Counted from the stretch's first letter, positions 1 through 7,976 are shown. The stretch is DNA of 64,000 nucleotides from CABMKH01 sp040797625 (GCA_052067355.1 JBQHQH010000005.1:46068-110067), one strand, 5' to 3'. Notes: generated from the sequence alone by a model not told the origin. Program-made: numbers and translations.

Positions 1-428
1 GAGTTTATATCAAATATAAAAATTCCATCATCATTTAGATGATTCCATACATTTTTAAATACTTTCAATAGATCATCCTCATGAACTATATAGTTTATAC
101 TATCACAGATAGATATTATACTATCAAATTTCTTATTTAAATTAAAATCTATCATGTCCTGATTCAGTATCCTTATATTTTTAAACTTACTCAACTTTTT
201 ATATGCTATAGCTAACATCTCATCTGAGAGATCGAAGCATGTAAGCTTGTACCCTGCTTTTCCAATATAATATGATAGATTGCCTGTTCCACAAGCCATT
301 TCCAAAATTTCTTTTGGCAATCTATCATATCTCTTAAAAATTTCCTCTATGTATCTATACCAATTTTCATAATCAAAATCATTCATAAGCTCATCATAGA
401 GATATGCAAATTTATTGTATGAATCCAT
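1..428 (-). CDS. class I SAM-dependent methyltransferase (3' end cut by window)
   Basis: The gene runs off the left edge, so only the N-terminal 142 or so codons are present. The protein begins MDSYNKFAYLYDELMND and then shows LEMACGTGNLSYYIGKAGY, which is motif I (E-x-x-C-G-T-G) of Rossmann-fold methyltransferases that bind S-adenosylmethionine. An acidic FDLSDEML segment follows, matching motif II. Proteins of this size and layout methylate small molecules or RNA, but the substrate cannot be read from the sequence. The ATG overlaps the stop codon of the upstream SASP-like gene (TAATG), so translation is probably coupled. The fold is fairly certain; the function is not. Confidence 0.75.
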   Translation of the reverse strand, partial: MDSYNKFAYLYDELMNDFDYENWYRYIEEIFKRYDRLPKEILEMACGTGNLSYYIGKAGYKLTCFDLSDEMLAIAYKKLSKFKNIRILNQDMIDFNLNKKFDSIISICDSINYIVHEDDLLKVFKNVWNHLNDDGIFIFDIN

Positions 429-637
429 TATTTTACCTCTTTCTTATTTTCCCCTTTATTTTGTTTATTTCTTTTCCTAGCAGTCATTATCCCACCTATT
501 CTTCCAGACTCTTTTGCAGTAAGACCGCCCCAACCTACATCCTTAATCTTGTCTGTCAATCCTAGTTCTTCAGCTATTTCAAGCTTTAGTATATCATCTT
601 CTGTTAGAATCTTTTTCTTCTTTTTTCCCTTGCTCAT
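428..637 (-). CDS. divergent alpha/beta-type small acid-soluble spore protein
   Basis: This 69-residue protein has the two-block layout of alpha/beta-type SASPs, which coat and protect DNA in dormant spores. The first block is LKLEIAEELGL (residues about 18-28) and the second is GGLTAKESGRIGGIMTARKR (about 37-56), matching the family's EIA-ELG and G-LTSR-G-VGG-MV-R signatures. It is atypical at both ends: the N-terminus is a run of lysines (SKGKKKKK) and the C-terminus is again Lys/Asn-rich. A strong GGGAGGG ribosome binding site precedes the ATG, and a good sigma-G-like promoter lies at 658-686. It overlaps the following methyltransferase gene by one base. An SspF-like minor SASP is the closest match. 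Confidence 0.75.
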   Translation of the reverse strand: MSKGKKKKKILTEDDILKLEIAEELGLTDKIKDVGWGGLTAKESGRIGGIMTARKRNKQNKGENKKEVK

Positions 638-657
638 AATACTATCCCTCCCATATA

Positions 658-686
658 TATTATGGAAATAAAGTCTATTTTTATTC
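658..686 (-). promoter_or_regulatory. sigma-G-type forespore promoter of the SASP-like gene
   Basis: On the minus strand GAATA (686-682) is followed after 17 bases by CATAATA (664-658). This fits the sigma-G consensus (GHATR, 17-18 bases, CATNHTA) at every defined position. It lies 20 bases upstream of the ATG, so the leader would be very short. Assignment rests on consensus match plus the nature of the gene. Confidence 0.6.
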
Positions 687-1628
687 CTATAGGATAATAT
701 ATTTCCAATTTATATAAATATACATGACAATAACTATAAAAACAGGAATATATTCAAGTCCATATAGTTCTGTATTATAGGATAGTAAATTGTCAATTTC
801 ATAATTCAATACTTCTATGCCATTAGACCTCTTAGGAGACAATTTCTTTAATAGTGTAATTACTATAAATAGACAAGCCACAAAGAATCCTATTGCAATA
901 ATAGATGCTCCAATTGTGGGAGCCATATCTACTGAAGTAGGAGTATTCTCCACATATTCATCTATGAGATAGCCATATTTATTTAAGATATATCCCAAGC
1001 TCAATGCAATACTATTATTAATCGTATGAGCTAACATAGAGGAATATATAGAGTCAGTCTTATATACCATAATTCCAAATATTATTCCCAGTACAATTGG
1101 ACCTACAAGATTCAATAATGTAAAGTGAAATATTCCAAACAAGATTCCAGTAATTATAATACTCTTTTTATAGCCAAGATCCTTATATCCATGAAGCATT
1201 ACTCCTCTAAACATTATCTCCTCACATATACCTGGACTCACAGCCATAATAAGAAAGCTTATTATATATTGAGTACTACTTTCTGGCATTGGTACAATAT
1301 GCTGCCTTACTTCTATGAATCTACTCAATATACCTATAAATATAGCTTGAAAAAATATTGCTACAGGATAAGTAAATATGGTAATCCCAATTATCATAAG
1401 TATCTGTTTAAATGTAATTCTATTTAATCTTAATACCCTCCTAAGGGAAAAGCCTCCTATCTTCAGATATGTTAAACTAGGCAAAAGGATCAATATATAC
1501 TCTGTAATCAAAAGCCCTGAATACATCTCTCTATTTTGAGCCATAGATCCTAAATAGATCAACCCTATACCAAGTATTAGATATAATATATTAACTTCAA
1601 GTATTCGATTTCTATATTTTTTGCTCAT
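687..1628 (-). CDS. CPBP-family intramembrane metalloprotease
   Basis: This 313-residue, strongly hydrophobic protein has about eight predicted membrane segments. It carries the hallmark of the CPBP (Abi/Rce1-like) family: CEEIMFRG (E-E-x-x-x-R) at about residue 137, followed by FGIFHF and then HTINN near residue 206, which supply the glutamate and histidine residues of the intramembrane active site. Family members cleave prenylated or other membrane substrates; in bacteria most targets are unknown, though some act in bacteriocin self-immunity. The start was placed at the ATG of MSKKYRNR because TAGGAGGAAAA lies just before it; a TTG seven codons upstream lacks such a site. It stands alone between a spore gene and hpt. 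Confidence 0.8.
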   Translation of the reverse strand: MSKKYRNRILEVNILYLILGIGLIYLGSMAQNREMYSGLLITEYILILLPSLTYLKIGGFSLRRVLRLNRITFKQILMIIGITIFTYPVAIFFQAIFIGILSRFIEVRQHIVPMPESSTQYIISFLIMAVSPGICEEIMFRGVMLHGYKDLGYKKSIIITGILFGIFHFTLLNLVGPIVLGIIFGIMVYKTDSIYSSMLAHTINNSIALSLGYILNKYGYLIDEYVENTPTSVDMAPTIGASIIAIGFFVACLFIVITLLKKLSPKRSNGIEVLNYEIDNLLSYNTELYGLEYIPVFIVIVMYIYINWKYIIL

Positions 1629-1730
1629 TTTTCCTCCTATATCTTTCAACCTATCCCTTTGCTTACAATCTTAACATTTTCCATTCCATAAGAAAAATAT
1701 ACCACAAACATTCCTAAGCTTATCAAATAC

Positions 1731-1752
1731 ACCTACAGAAATCTGTAGGTGT
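1731..1752 (-). terminator. probable terminator after hpt
   Basis: An inverted repeat CACCTACAGA / TCTGTAGGTG lies right after the hpt stop codon. The T-run on the minus strand is weak (TATTTG), so termination may be partial. Confidence 0.5.
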
Positions 1753-1756
1753 TCTA

Positions 1757-2281
1757 TTACTCAAATGTAAAAATATATGGTTTATTTCTATAATAGCTCC
1801 CATAGTTAAGTCCATATCCTACAATAAAGACATCTGGTATGGAAAAACCTACAAAATCAGGTGATAGATCTACTTTTCTTCTACTAGGCTTATCCAACAT
1901 AACACATATCTCTATTGAATTAGGCCCTTTAATCTGTAAATGCTCTATTACATTTTTTAATGTAAATCCAGAATCTATAATATCGTCTACTATAAGTATA
2001 TCTTTTCCCTCAATAGAAGTCCTAATGTCATTGACAATATCTACACATCCACTAGAAACTTCCGAATCACCATAGCTAGATGTAGTCATAAAATCTACTT
2101 CCACAGGAATAGACAGTTCTCTGACTAAATCAGCTGCAAAGATAAAGCTTCCCCTCAACAGAGATATAACTACAAGATCCTTATCTTTATATACTTGGCT
2201 TATTTCCACCCCTAACTCTCTAACTCTTTTAGCAATTTCATCTCTAGTGAATAATACTTTTTCTCTTTTGTCCATCTCCAA
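1757..2281 (-). CDS. hpt: hypoxanthine phosphoribosyltransferase
   Basis: Salvage enzyme that joins hypoxanthine or guanine to PRPP to give IMP or GMP in the cytoplasm. The PRPP-binding loop is clear: ILIVDDIIDSGFTL at about residues 95-108. LLRGSFIFAADLVR near residue 45 is the loop that binds pyrophosphate, and SIPDVFIVGYGLNYG is the C-terminal base-binding region. At 174 residues it is of normal length. The ribosome binding site AAAGGGGAG sits six bases before a TTG (2281), giving MEMDKREKVLF; an ATG two codons later is also possible, while an ATG at 2299 would place the site inside the gene. It is the last gene of a likely ssb - micro-ORF - hpt run. Confidence 0.93.
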   Translation of the reverse strand: MEMDKREKVLFTRDEIAKRVRELGVEISQVYKDKDLVVISLLRGSFIFAADLVRELSIPVEVDFMTTSSYGDSEVSSGCVDIVNDIRTSIEGKDILIVDDIIDSGFTLKNVIEHLQIKGPNSIEICVMLDKPSRRKVDLSPDFVGFSIPDVFIVGYGLNYGSYYRNKPYIFTFE

Positions 2282-2305
2282 ATTTTTCTCCCCTTTCATC
2301 CTTTG

Positions 2306-2437
2306 TTATATGTCTTTGGAGTTTTTAATTAGAAATTTTTTTATCTCTCTGAGTTCTCTTAAAATAAGGTTTAAAGTGTATTGAAAACTTACTAATATTA
2401 TAAGTATTATAACACTTTTTATCACTTTTGTATCCAT
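2306..2437 (-). CDS. single-pass membrane micro-protein downstream of ssb (putative)
   Basis: A 43-codon reading frame starts eight bases after the SSB stop codon and ends 24 bases before hpt, filling the gap between the two genes. It encodes MDTKVIKSVIILIILVSFQY followed by TLNLILRELREIKKFLIKN: one hydrophobic helix and then a charged, amphipathic tail. A purine-rich AGGAAGG is present about 12 bases before the ATG, which is rather far. I do not recognise a family. Its fit between neighbours and its membrane-helix-plus-charged-tail design make it plausible, but it could be a chance frame. Confidence 0.45.
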   Translation of the reverse strand: MDTKVIKSVIILIILVSFQYTLNLILRELREIKKFLIKNSKDI

Positions 2438-2445
2438 TATTTATC

Positions 2446-3123
2446 TTATCCTTCCTGTTCTTGTTCTTCCTCTACTCTATTATTATCATTTTCTATGAAT
2501 TCTAATTTGGATATGGAAACTTCATAAGCTCTCTTAGTCTCAACTTCCCCTGATGATGTCCTTTTCTGATACTCTCTGCTTTGGACTCTACCCCATAATT
2601 TAATATGATCTCCTACTACTAAGTTATCACAAAAACGTGCATTTCTTCCCCATGCTATTGACGGTATATAATCAGATTTATTATATGCTCTATTTACGGC
2701 TATGAGAATATCTGTAATTTCCCTTCCAAATGGAGTAACACGATATACAGGTTTTTTGCATATATACCCATCTAGATATATTTCATTTGGCCTTCTCAAT
2801 TCTTCTTCTAGATCTTCTTCTTCTGGTACATATATTTCTCTAGCAAATATAGTCAAGACCAATCTATTGGCAGATTCTATATATCGATTATAAGATCTTA
2901 GTTGTCCTTCAATAATAACATATTTACCTATATCAAAGTCAACATTTATTAACAATCTTTCAGAAATAGTTACTGGCAATACATCTACAGAGTCGCTTAA
3001 TCTCGGTACTTTTACCATGATATTATAAAATCTCTCCCCGTACATCTCATGACTGAATTCTTTTTCACTATCCACCGTCCCAATAATTCTTACCTGGTTT
3101 GTTTCCATCATTTTTTCTAACAT
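2446..3123 (-). CDS. single-stranded DNA-binding (SSB/OB-fold) protein, two-domain form
   Basis: The 225-residue protein contains two OB-fold-like halves. The second half (about residues 110-200) reads NEIYLDGYICKKPVYRVTPFGREITDILIAVNRA, then SIAWGRNARFCDNLVVGDHIKLWGRVQSREY, which is the typical SSB strand order with the aromatic and WG-R residues that stack on single-stranded DNA. The first half (RIIGTVDSEKEFSHEM...) is a more diverged copy. The acidic C-terminal tail (VEEEQEQEG) resembles SSB tails but lacks the usual DDDIPF tip. Longer, doubled versions like this occur in clostridia beside the canonical replication SSB. An ATG with GGGGGAC eight bases before it was taken as start. Confidence 0.75.
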   Translation of the reverse strand: MLEKMMETNQVRIIGTVDSEKEFSHEMYGERFYNIMVKVPRLSDSVDVLPVTISERLLINVDFDIGKYVIIEGQLRSYNRYIESANRLVLTIFAREIYVPEEEDLEEELRRPNEIYLDGYICKKPVYRVTPFGREITDILIAVNRAYNKSDYIPSIAWGRNARFCDNLVVGDHIKLWGRVQSREYQKRTSSGEVETKRAYEVSISKLEFIENDNNRVEEEQEQEG

Positions 3124-3197
3124 TTACATGTCCCCCTTATTCCTGTGTATTAAAGAATCTCTATCTATAAATATTCAATAAAATATGGAATTATGAA

Positions 3198-3228
3198 TAA
3201 AAAAATAGGAAAGGCCCTTGCCTTTCCT
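3198..3228 (-). terminator. intrinsic terminator of the 208-residue hypothetical gene
   Basis: AGGAAAGGC / GCCTTTCCT forms a nine-pair stem with a four-base loop and is followed on the minus strand by ATTTTTTT. It begins at the gene's stop codon, so the ssb-hpt run downstream needs its own promoter. Confidence 0.8.
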
Positions 3229-3854
3229 TAAATCTTGATACTTTTATAATCTTTTAAAGAAATTTCACTATCCCATAATATAAAGCTCAATATGGAAGCT
3301 GCTAATATAGGATAGATATTATCTCTATTATCTGAATCTACTTCAACTGTAAATTCAAAAGGTTCTATTCTCTTTTCCCAAATAGATATTATTTCTCTTT
3401 GTAGACATAAATTTGCCTTGATCATTTGATTGATATTATAACTAGATATAGTCAATGTGGCTTTACTATTAAAGCCATAAGTTATTACTATTCCATCAAA
3501 GGAACCTAGTGGCAGTAATGTCCAATTTTTATCATCCGAATTTAAAATATAATATTTACAACCTACAAACTGTTCCATTACAATATCTTGTCTATAATCT
3601 TCTTCTTTCATAAAGTTATGAATTAAGAAGTCAAATTTTATTCCCATAGCTCCAAATATATCGATATCTTTAGGATTCATATATATGATAACTAAGACTA
3701 TGTTTTTCTTATTTAGATATATAATATTACCTTTACCGTTAGAATAAATAAAATTATATCCAAAATGTGATAATAATTTCCCTATATATCTAATTGTGTC
3801 CTTTCCCTCTTTATCTTCAATTATCCCTGCAAAATAGATCTCTACACTTCCCAC
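3228..3854 (-). CDS. hypothetical protein of unknown family
   Basis: I do not recognise this 208-residue soluble protein. It has no signal peptide or membrane helix. Points to note are alternating beta-rich segments (IVLVIIYMN; FDGIVITYGFNSKATLTISS) and a C-terminal IYPILAASILSF. It starts with GTG behind AGGGGAT, and the preceding pdaB-like gene ends only 16 bases upstream, so the two are probably co-transcribed up to the terminator at 3198-3228. That linkage hints at a sporulation or cell-envelope role, but this is inference from position only. Confidence 0.6.
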   Translation of the reverse strand: MGSVEIYFAGIIEDKEGKDTIRYIGKLLSHFGYNFIYSNGKGNIIYLNKKNIVLVIIYMNPKDIDIFGAMGIKFDFLIHNFMKEEDYRQDIVMEQFVGCKYYILNSDDKNWTLLPLGSFDGIVITYGFNSKATLTISSYNINQMIKANLCLQREIISIWEKRIEPFEFTVEVDSDNRDNIYPILAASILSFILWDSEISLKDYKSIKI

Positions 3855-3870
3855 TAAATCCCCTCTATAG

Positions 3871-4638
3871 TTATTTAATAAGTATTTGTCTACCGTTGTT
3901 ATTCATCTTGAAATTCTCTCGATGTATGAGTTCTGAAACAGGCACTATTTCATAGCCATTTTCCAACAGCCTTTCAATAACCAATGGTAAATATTCCTTT
4001 ATATATTTTGCATTATTATGAAATAATACTATAGAACCACCACTGACATTTCTAACAACTCTATCTACTACTGGCTGCACTCCTAACTCTTTCCAATCTA
4101 GAGAATCAGTATCCCATTGTATTGCATAATATCCATTTTCCCTACATACCTGTATAAGTGCATCATTATAATCTCCATAGGGCGGCCTAAATAAAAACGG
4201 CTTCTTTTTGGTGATCTCATATATAGCGTCTCCTGTATCATTTATCTCTTTTTCCATCTGCTCCCTAGATAATTGACTCATATTAGGATGGGTTGATGAA
4301 TGATTTCCAATGTCATGACCTCTTTTGTGTATTTCTTCCACCTGATGAGGATACTTATCTATCCAGAATTTCACTAGGAAAAATGTGGACTTTATATTGT
4401 ATTTATCTAGTGTGTCCAAGATATCTAATGTATATTCATCACCATAAGCTGCATCAAACGATATTGCAATTTTATTGTCCTCCCTCTCTACACTATAAAT
4501 AGGGAGTTCTTTTGCAGGTGAAAAAACACTTTTTATGCTGTAGTTCTTATTCTTTATAATAATCAACATGGAAATAATTAATATTGTCAATACTATGATT
4601 ATTCTATGAACTAAATAATATTGATAATTTTTTTTCAC
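3871..4638 (-). CDS. membrane-anchored polysaccharide deacetylase, PdaB-like
   Basis: A 255-residue NodB-fold deacetylase with one N-terminal membrane helix (about residues 10-27). It would remove acetyl groups from N-acetylglucosamine or N-acetylmuramic acid in peptidoglycan outside the membrane. Visible motifs are ISFDAAYGDEYT (catalytic Asp and metal Asp, here DAAYG as in the PdaB group), HDIGNHSSTHPN (metal-binding H-x3-H), RPPYGDYN and IVLFHNN near the end. In B. subtilis PdaB belongs to the sporulation programme; the divergent SASP gene makes that likely here. The start is GTG, with a strong GGAGGTG five bases before it. A perfect 46-bp palindrome lies immediately upstream. Confidence 0.82.
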   Translation of the reverse strand: MKKNYQYYLVHRIIIVLTILIISMLIIIKNKNYSIKSVFSPAKELPIYSVEREDNKIAISFDAAYGDEYTLDILDTLDKYNIKSTFFLVKFWIDKYPHQVEEIHKRGHDIGNHSSTHPNMSQLSREQMEKEINDTGDAIYEITKKKPFLFRPPYGDYNDALIQVCRENGYYAIQWDTDSLDWKELGVQPVVDRVVRNVSGGSIVLFHNNAKYIKEYLPLVIERLLENGYEIVPVSELIHRENFKMNNNGRQILIK

Positions 4639-4654
4639 CGTATCACCTCCAATC

Positions 4655-4700
4655 CTCTGTAATATTATAATTATTCTAGAATAATTATAATATTACAGAG
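4655..4700. repeat. perfect 46-bp palindrome between pdaB-like and SASP genes
   Basis: Two 23-base arms, beginning CTCTGTAATATTATAATTAT on the plus strand, meet without spacer at TTCTAGAA. Each arm contains TATAAT (4666-4671 on plus, 4684-4689 on minus), so the element could hold symmetric divergent -10 boxes, act as an operator, or form a hairpin in the 5' leader of the deacetylase mRNA. It has no adjacent T-run of terminator type. Confidence 0.85.
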
Positions 4701-4775
4701 ATTAGATATAGATTTAAAATTATTATTTTTGAAATGAAAATTGGGTTTTTATACTCATAATATAAAAAACTACCA

Positions 4776-4804
4776 GAATATAATCTTCATCCCTGGTTAT
4801 ATTA
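4776..4804 (+). promoter_or_regulatory. sigma-G-type promoter of the SASP gene
   Basis: GAATA (4776-4780), a 17-base spacer and TATATTA (4798-4804) match the sigma-G consensus GHATR-N17/18-CATNHTA except for the first base of the -10 element. The spacing is identical to that of the other SASP-like gene in this window. A small hairpin (CAGCA/TGCTG) follows in the leader. Confidence 0.55.
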
Positions 4805-4845
4805 ATATTACAGCAACAAAAAGCTGCTGAAAAGGAGGTATAAAA

Positions 4846-5052
4846 ATGGCTAACAATAACAATAGAATTGTCGTACCAGAAGCTAGAGCAGCATTAGATC
4901 AAATGAAACTAGAAATAGCTAATGAATTAGGATTACAAAATTATAATAATATAGATAAAGGTAACCTTACTTCAAGGGATAATGGATATGTCGGAGGTTA
5001 CATGGTTAAAAGATTGATACAGTCTGCTCAAAATCAATTAGCTGGAAAATAA
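4846..5052 (+). CDS. alpha/beta-type small acid-soluble spore protein
   Basis: A canonical 68-residue SASP that binds spore DNA in the forespore, shields it from damage and is later digested during germination. Both family signatures are present: MKLEIANELGL (residues about 21-31, with the E-I-A germination-protease cleavage site) and LTSRDNGYVGGYMVKRLI (about 41-58). The start follows AAGGAGG by seven bases. A sigma-G-like promoter lies upstream and a strong intrinsic terminator downstream, so it is a single-gene unit, as is usual for SASP genes. Confidence 0.95.
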   Translation: MANNNNRIVVPEARAALDQMKLEIANELGLQNYNNIDKGNLTSRDNGYVGGYMVKRLIQSAQNQLAGK

Positions 5053-5063
5053 ATTTATTTATT

Positions 5064-5092
5064 GAGAAGTGGAATTCCACTTCTCTTTTTAT
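5064..5092 (+). terminator. intrinsic terminator of the SASP gene
   Basis: GAGAAGTGGAA / TTCCACTTCTC is a perfect 11-pair inverted repeat followed by TTTTTATTT. Confidence 0.9.
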
Positions 5093-5095
5093 TTA

Positions 5096-5104
5096 TGGTA
5101 TAAT
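5096..5104 (+). promoter_or_regulatory. extended -10 promoter of the DUF4364 gene
   Basis: TGGTATAAT is an extended -10 element of the vegetative sigma factor, lying directly after the SASP terminator and about 30 bases before the GTG start. No good -35 box is visible. Confidence 0.5.
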
Positions 5105-5135
5105 TAAATATGTCAATACAAGTGAGGTGATAATA

Positions 5136-5663
5136 GTGTTTATAGATAATACTGAAGAAATGGCACAAAACAAATTACTATTATTGTATATAATAAAAAA
5201 ATCTCCATATACGTTTTCAAAAAATCAGCTAAACGAATTTATCCTCGAGAAAAACTACATGAACTATTTCTTCCTACAACAATACTTAAGTGAATTAGTA
5301 GACTCTGGACTTATAGAAATTACTACTGAAGAAAACGAAGCCAAATACCTTATCTCAGAAAAAGGAAGACTTACATTAAAATACTTTGATACAAAGATTC
5401 CAAATGATATCAAAGAGGAATTAGAAGAAGAATTTAATTCCAATAAAATATTACAAAAAAAAGAATCCCAAGTCCTTGCCGACTACTTTCCACGAGAAAA
5501 TAATCAATATACTGTGAATTTAAAACTCGTAGAAAATGAAGACATACTATTTAGCTTATATCTAAATGTAGCCTCTGAGGAGCAAGCACAGATGATCTGT
5601 AAAGGTTGGAAAGATAGGACAGATGATATCTATATTAATATTATCAATATGCTAATTGAATAA
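5136..5663 (+). CDS. DUF4364 family protein
   Basis: A 175-residue protein matching the clostridial DUF4364 family, which has a winged-helix-like N-terminal half. The opening MFIDNTEEMAQNKLLLLYII and the later YLSELVDSGLIEI and KYLISEKGRLTLKYF segments are typical: a helix-turn-helix with a following wing, then an alpha/beta C-terminal half. It is therefore probably a DNA-binding regulator, though no target is known to me. The GTG at 5136 was chosen over the one at 5127 because GAGGTG (5124-5129) would overlap the earlier start and sits six bases before the later one; family members also begin at this point. Confidence 0.8.
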   Translation: MFIDNTEEMAQNKLLLLYIIKKSPYTFSKNQLNEFILEKNYMNYFFLQQYLSELVDSGLIEITTEENEAKYLISEKGRLTLKYFDTKIPNDIKEELEEEFNSNKILQKKESQVLADYFPRENNQYTVNLKLVENEDILFSLYLNVASEEQAQMICKGWKDRTDDIYINIINMLIE

Positions 5664-5671
5664 AGAAAAAA

Positions 5672-6607
5672 CTAGAGTAGTAAAATATCCTGTGGCTCCT
5701 TTCCTACTCTTATCTTTTCTTCTATTTTATTGTTATTGCCAATATCTATAACAATAATCTGATTATTTAATAGATCATTTATATAGAGTCTATTCTTCCC
5801 ATCATAGACCATCTTATTTGGCAAACCACCTACTATTAGTTTCTTATCGAATATTCCAGATTCAATATCTAATCCATATAGATATCCATCATCTGCATTA
5901 ATCAAATAAAAATAATCTAATCCCTTAAGTTTTATAAAATCATAATATACTCCCTTTATCTTCCTAGACCATATCATCCTATGGTCAACCTTCTTTATCG
6001 CAAATAATCCACTATATCCCAATAGACCATTATTTAAAAAACACATTATAAAAATAATATCTCCTTCTATTCTCACCTTTAAAGGCTGAGAATGAAGTTC
6101 TAAATCATATATATCATAGGAATCTAACCCTACAATACTTAAACTATGGCTATTGGAATTGGTAATATACATATGCCCGTCTTTTTTATCAATTTGCATA
6201 TCTGTTGGTCTTCCTCCTATATTTATACTCTCTAGAAGGGTAAGATTTTCCTCTTCAACTACAGATAATGAATCTGAATCAGAATTTAATATATATAATT
6301 TACCATCATATACTTTTATGACTGTTGGGCATCTGCCTACTTTTATACCACCTAAGAGCATATCATTGTCTAAATCAATCTTGAAAAGAGAATCATCATA
6401 GGAATTAACTACTAATAGATTATTAAACTTATCCATTACTAATGAAGTAGGACCAATCTTATCATTTAGCTCTCCTTCTAAAACTCCTATATTTTTCATA
6501 ACCAAATCTCTTAAATAAATTGTATAGACTTTAAATGGATGTGCCTTTTCTATTATACTTATGGTATCATCTCCACAATTAGCAGTAATAATCTTTCCAT
6601 TTGGCAA
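5672..6607 (-). CDS. YncE-like beta-propeller repeat protein
   Basis: A 311-residue cytoplasmic protein built from about seven repeats of roughly 40 residues, each with the pattern L-Y-I-x-N-S-x-x-x-x-(V/I)-x-(V/I)-(I/V)-(D/E), for instance KLYILNSDSDSLSVVEEE, HMYITNSNSHSLSIVGLD and RLYINDLLNNQIIVIDIG. This is the layout of YVTN/YncE beta-propellers, which are binding scaffolds or surface proteins; no catalytic residues are evident. There is no signal peptide. The start is TTG (6607) with a very strong AGGGGGTG five bases upstream. It is convergent with the DUF4364 gene, leaving only eight bases between the stop codons. Confidence 0.75.
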   Translation of the reverse strand: MPNGKIITANCGDDTISIIEKAHPFKVYTIYLRDLVMKNIGVLEGELNDKIGPTSLVMDKFNNLLVVNSYDDSLFKIDLDNDMLLGGIKVGRCPTVIKVYDGKLYILNSDSDSLSVVEEENLTLLESINIGGRPTDMQIDKKDGHMYITNSNSHSLSIVGLDSYDIYDLELHSQPLKVRIEGDIIFIMCFLNNGLLGYSGLFAIKKVDHRMIWSRKIKGVYYDFIKLKGLDYFYLINADDGYLYGLDIESGIFDKKLIVGGLPNKMVYDGKNRLYINDLLNNQIIVIDIGNNNKIEEKIRVGKEPQDILLL

Positions 6608-6660
6608 TTTTTCACCCCCTACTCATATATAACAATTTATGCAATTCCCTCTCTAGAGGT

Positions 6661-6695
6661 GAAAAAAACCTTCTATAGCTTAGCTATAGAAGGTT
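6661..6695 (-). terminator. intrinsic terminator of folC
   Basis: AACCTTCTATAGCT / AGCTATAGAAGGTT forms a 14-pair stem with a one-base centre, followed on the minus strand by TTTTTTTC. The folC stop codon lies inside the first arm. Confidence 0.9.
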
Positions 6696-7976
6696 GACTA
6701 AAGTCCTAACTTCTCCAATTAAATATAAAGAACCTCCAAATACAATTAAATCATCTTTATGGGCAATAGATATTGACTTATCAACAGCTTTCTTAATATC
6801 TCTTTCAATATAGACTTCCTTGTGATATTTTTCCACCTTTTCAGCCAATAACTCTGCATCTAGTTTCCTAGGCATATTGACCTCAGTTACTATGACCTTG
6901 TCTGCTAAGGGGATCAATGTATCTACCATATGATCTACATCCTTATCCTTTAATATACCTATTCCTAATATTAGATTTCTATACTCAAATAGCTCTAATG
7001 CCTTTTTCAAATTCTCTATCCCTTGGACATTATGGGCACCATCGATTAAGAATCTTGGACTTTTCTTCAATATCTCTAGACGCCCTTTCCACTTGGTCTT
7101 CAATATTCCATCTAGAATATTATCATTATCTATATCCAAAAGTCCTCTTTCTCTTAATATCATCAATGTTGTAATAGCTAGGGATGCATTATATATCTGA
7201 TATTCACCTATCATGGATATCCTTATATCTCTTATTATATCTTTATTACGATGGTAATTAAACACACTGCCAAATTCAGATTCCTCTACTACATCTACAT
7301 CTGATTTTTCACTAAAGAAGATATCTGCGTTCATGTCCTTAGCTACATCTTTCAACACCTTTTCAGCTTCTGCTCTTTGTGGATAGGAGATTACTAAGCC
7401 ATCTCTCTTGATTATACCTGCTTTTTGATAGGCTATCTTATCTAATGTATCACCTAGCTCTTTTATATGATCAAAGTCTATTGTAGTAATTACTGAAGCT
7501 ATAGAAGATCTTATAATATTAGTAGAGTCAAACCTACCGCCTAATCCTACTTCTAAAATCACATAGTCTGGATTTTCTTGACTATAATAGACAAATGCAA
7601 TGGCAGTGATTATCTCAAAGGTAGTAGGATGCTCAAGTCCTTCTTTCACCATCTGGTCTGCAGCAGTCTTTACCAAAGAGGTAATTCTACCTAAATCCTC
7701 ATCAGAGATATCCATTCCATTTAGCTGTATTCTCTCGTTAAACCTCTCTAAATAAGGTGATGTAAATAATCCAACGCTATACCCTGCTTCCATAATACAG
7801 TTAGCTAAATAAGAAGACGTAGATCCCTTGCCATTTGTTCCCGCAATATGGATTATCTTTAATCTATCCTGTGGATTATCTAGCAATTCCAATAGTCTAC
7901 CTATAGAACTTAATCCCAATCTAGAACCAAATTTATCTTTATCATTAATATAATTTAAAGCATCCTCATATCTCAT
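6684..7976 (-). CDS. folC: folylpolyglutamate synthase / dihydrofolate synthase
   Basis: A 430-residue ATP-dependent ligase that adds glutamate to folates (and in many bacteria also to dihydropteroate). It has the Mur-ligase-like ATP loop GTNGKGSTSSYLA at about residues 45-57, then LFTSPYLERFNERIQLNG, VILEVGLGGRFDSTNII and, in the C-terminal domain, FLIDGAHNVQGIENLKKAL. All are FolC hallmarks and the length is normal. A strong AGGTGG precedes the ATG. It starts 11 bases after the valS stop, an arrangement (valS-folC) common in Firmicutes, so it is probably read from the T-box-controlled valS promoter. Confidence 0.95.
   Translation of the reverse strand: MRYEDALNYINDKDKFGSRLGLSSIGRLLELLDNPQDRLKIIHIAGTNGKGSTSSYLANCIMEAGYSVGLFTSPYLERFNERIQLNGMDISDEDLGRITSLVKTAADQMVKEGLEHPTTFEIITAIAFVYYSQENPDYVILEVGLGGRFDSTNIIRSSIASVITTIDFDHIKELGDTLDKIAYQKAGIIKRDGLVISYPQRAEAEKVLKDVAKDMNADIFFSEKSDVDVVEESEFGSVFNYHRNKDIIRDIRISMIGEYQIYNASLAITTLMILRERGLLDIDNDNILDGILKTKWKGRLEILKKSPRFLIDGAHNVQGIENLKKALELFEYRNLILGIGILKDKDVDHMVDTLIPLADKVIVTEVNMPRKLDAELLAEKVEKYHKEVYIERDIKKAVDKSISIAHKDDLIVFGGSLYLIGEVRTLVNLL

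Noticed and set aside
4756..4762. CATAATA as the -10 of the SASP promoter
   Set aside because: No GHATR box lies 17-18 bases upstream of it; the GAATA-17-TATATTA pair further down fits better.
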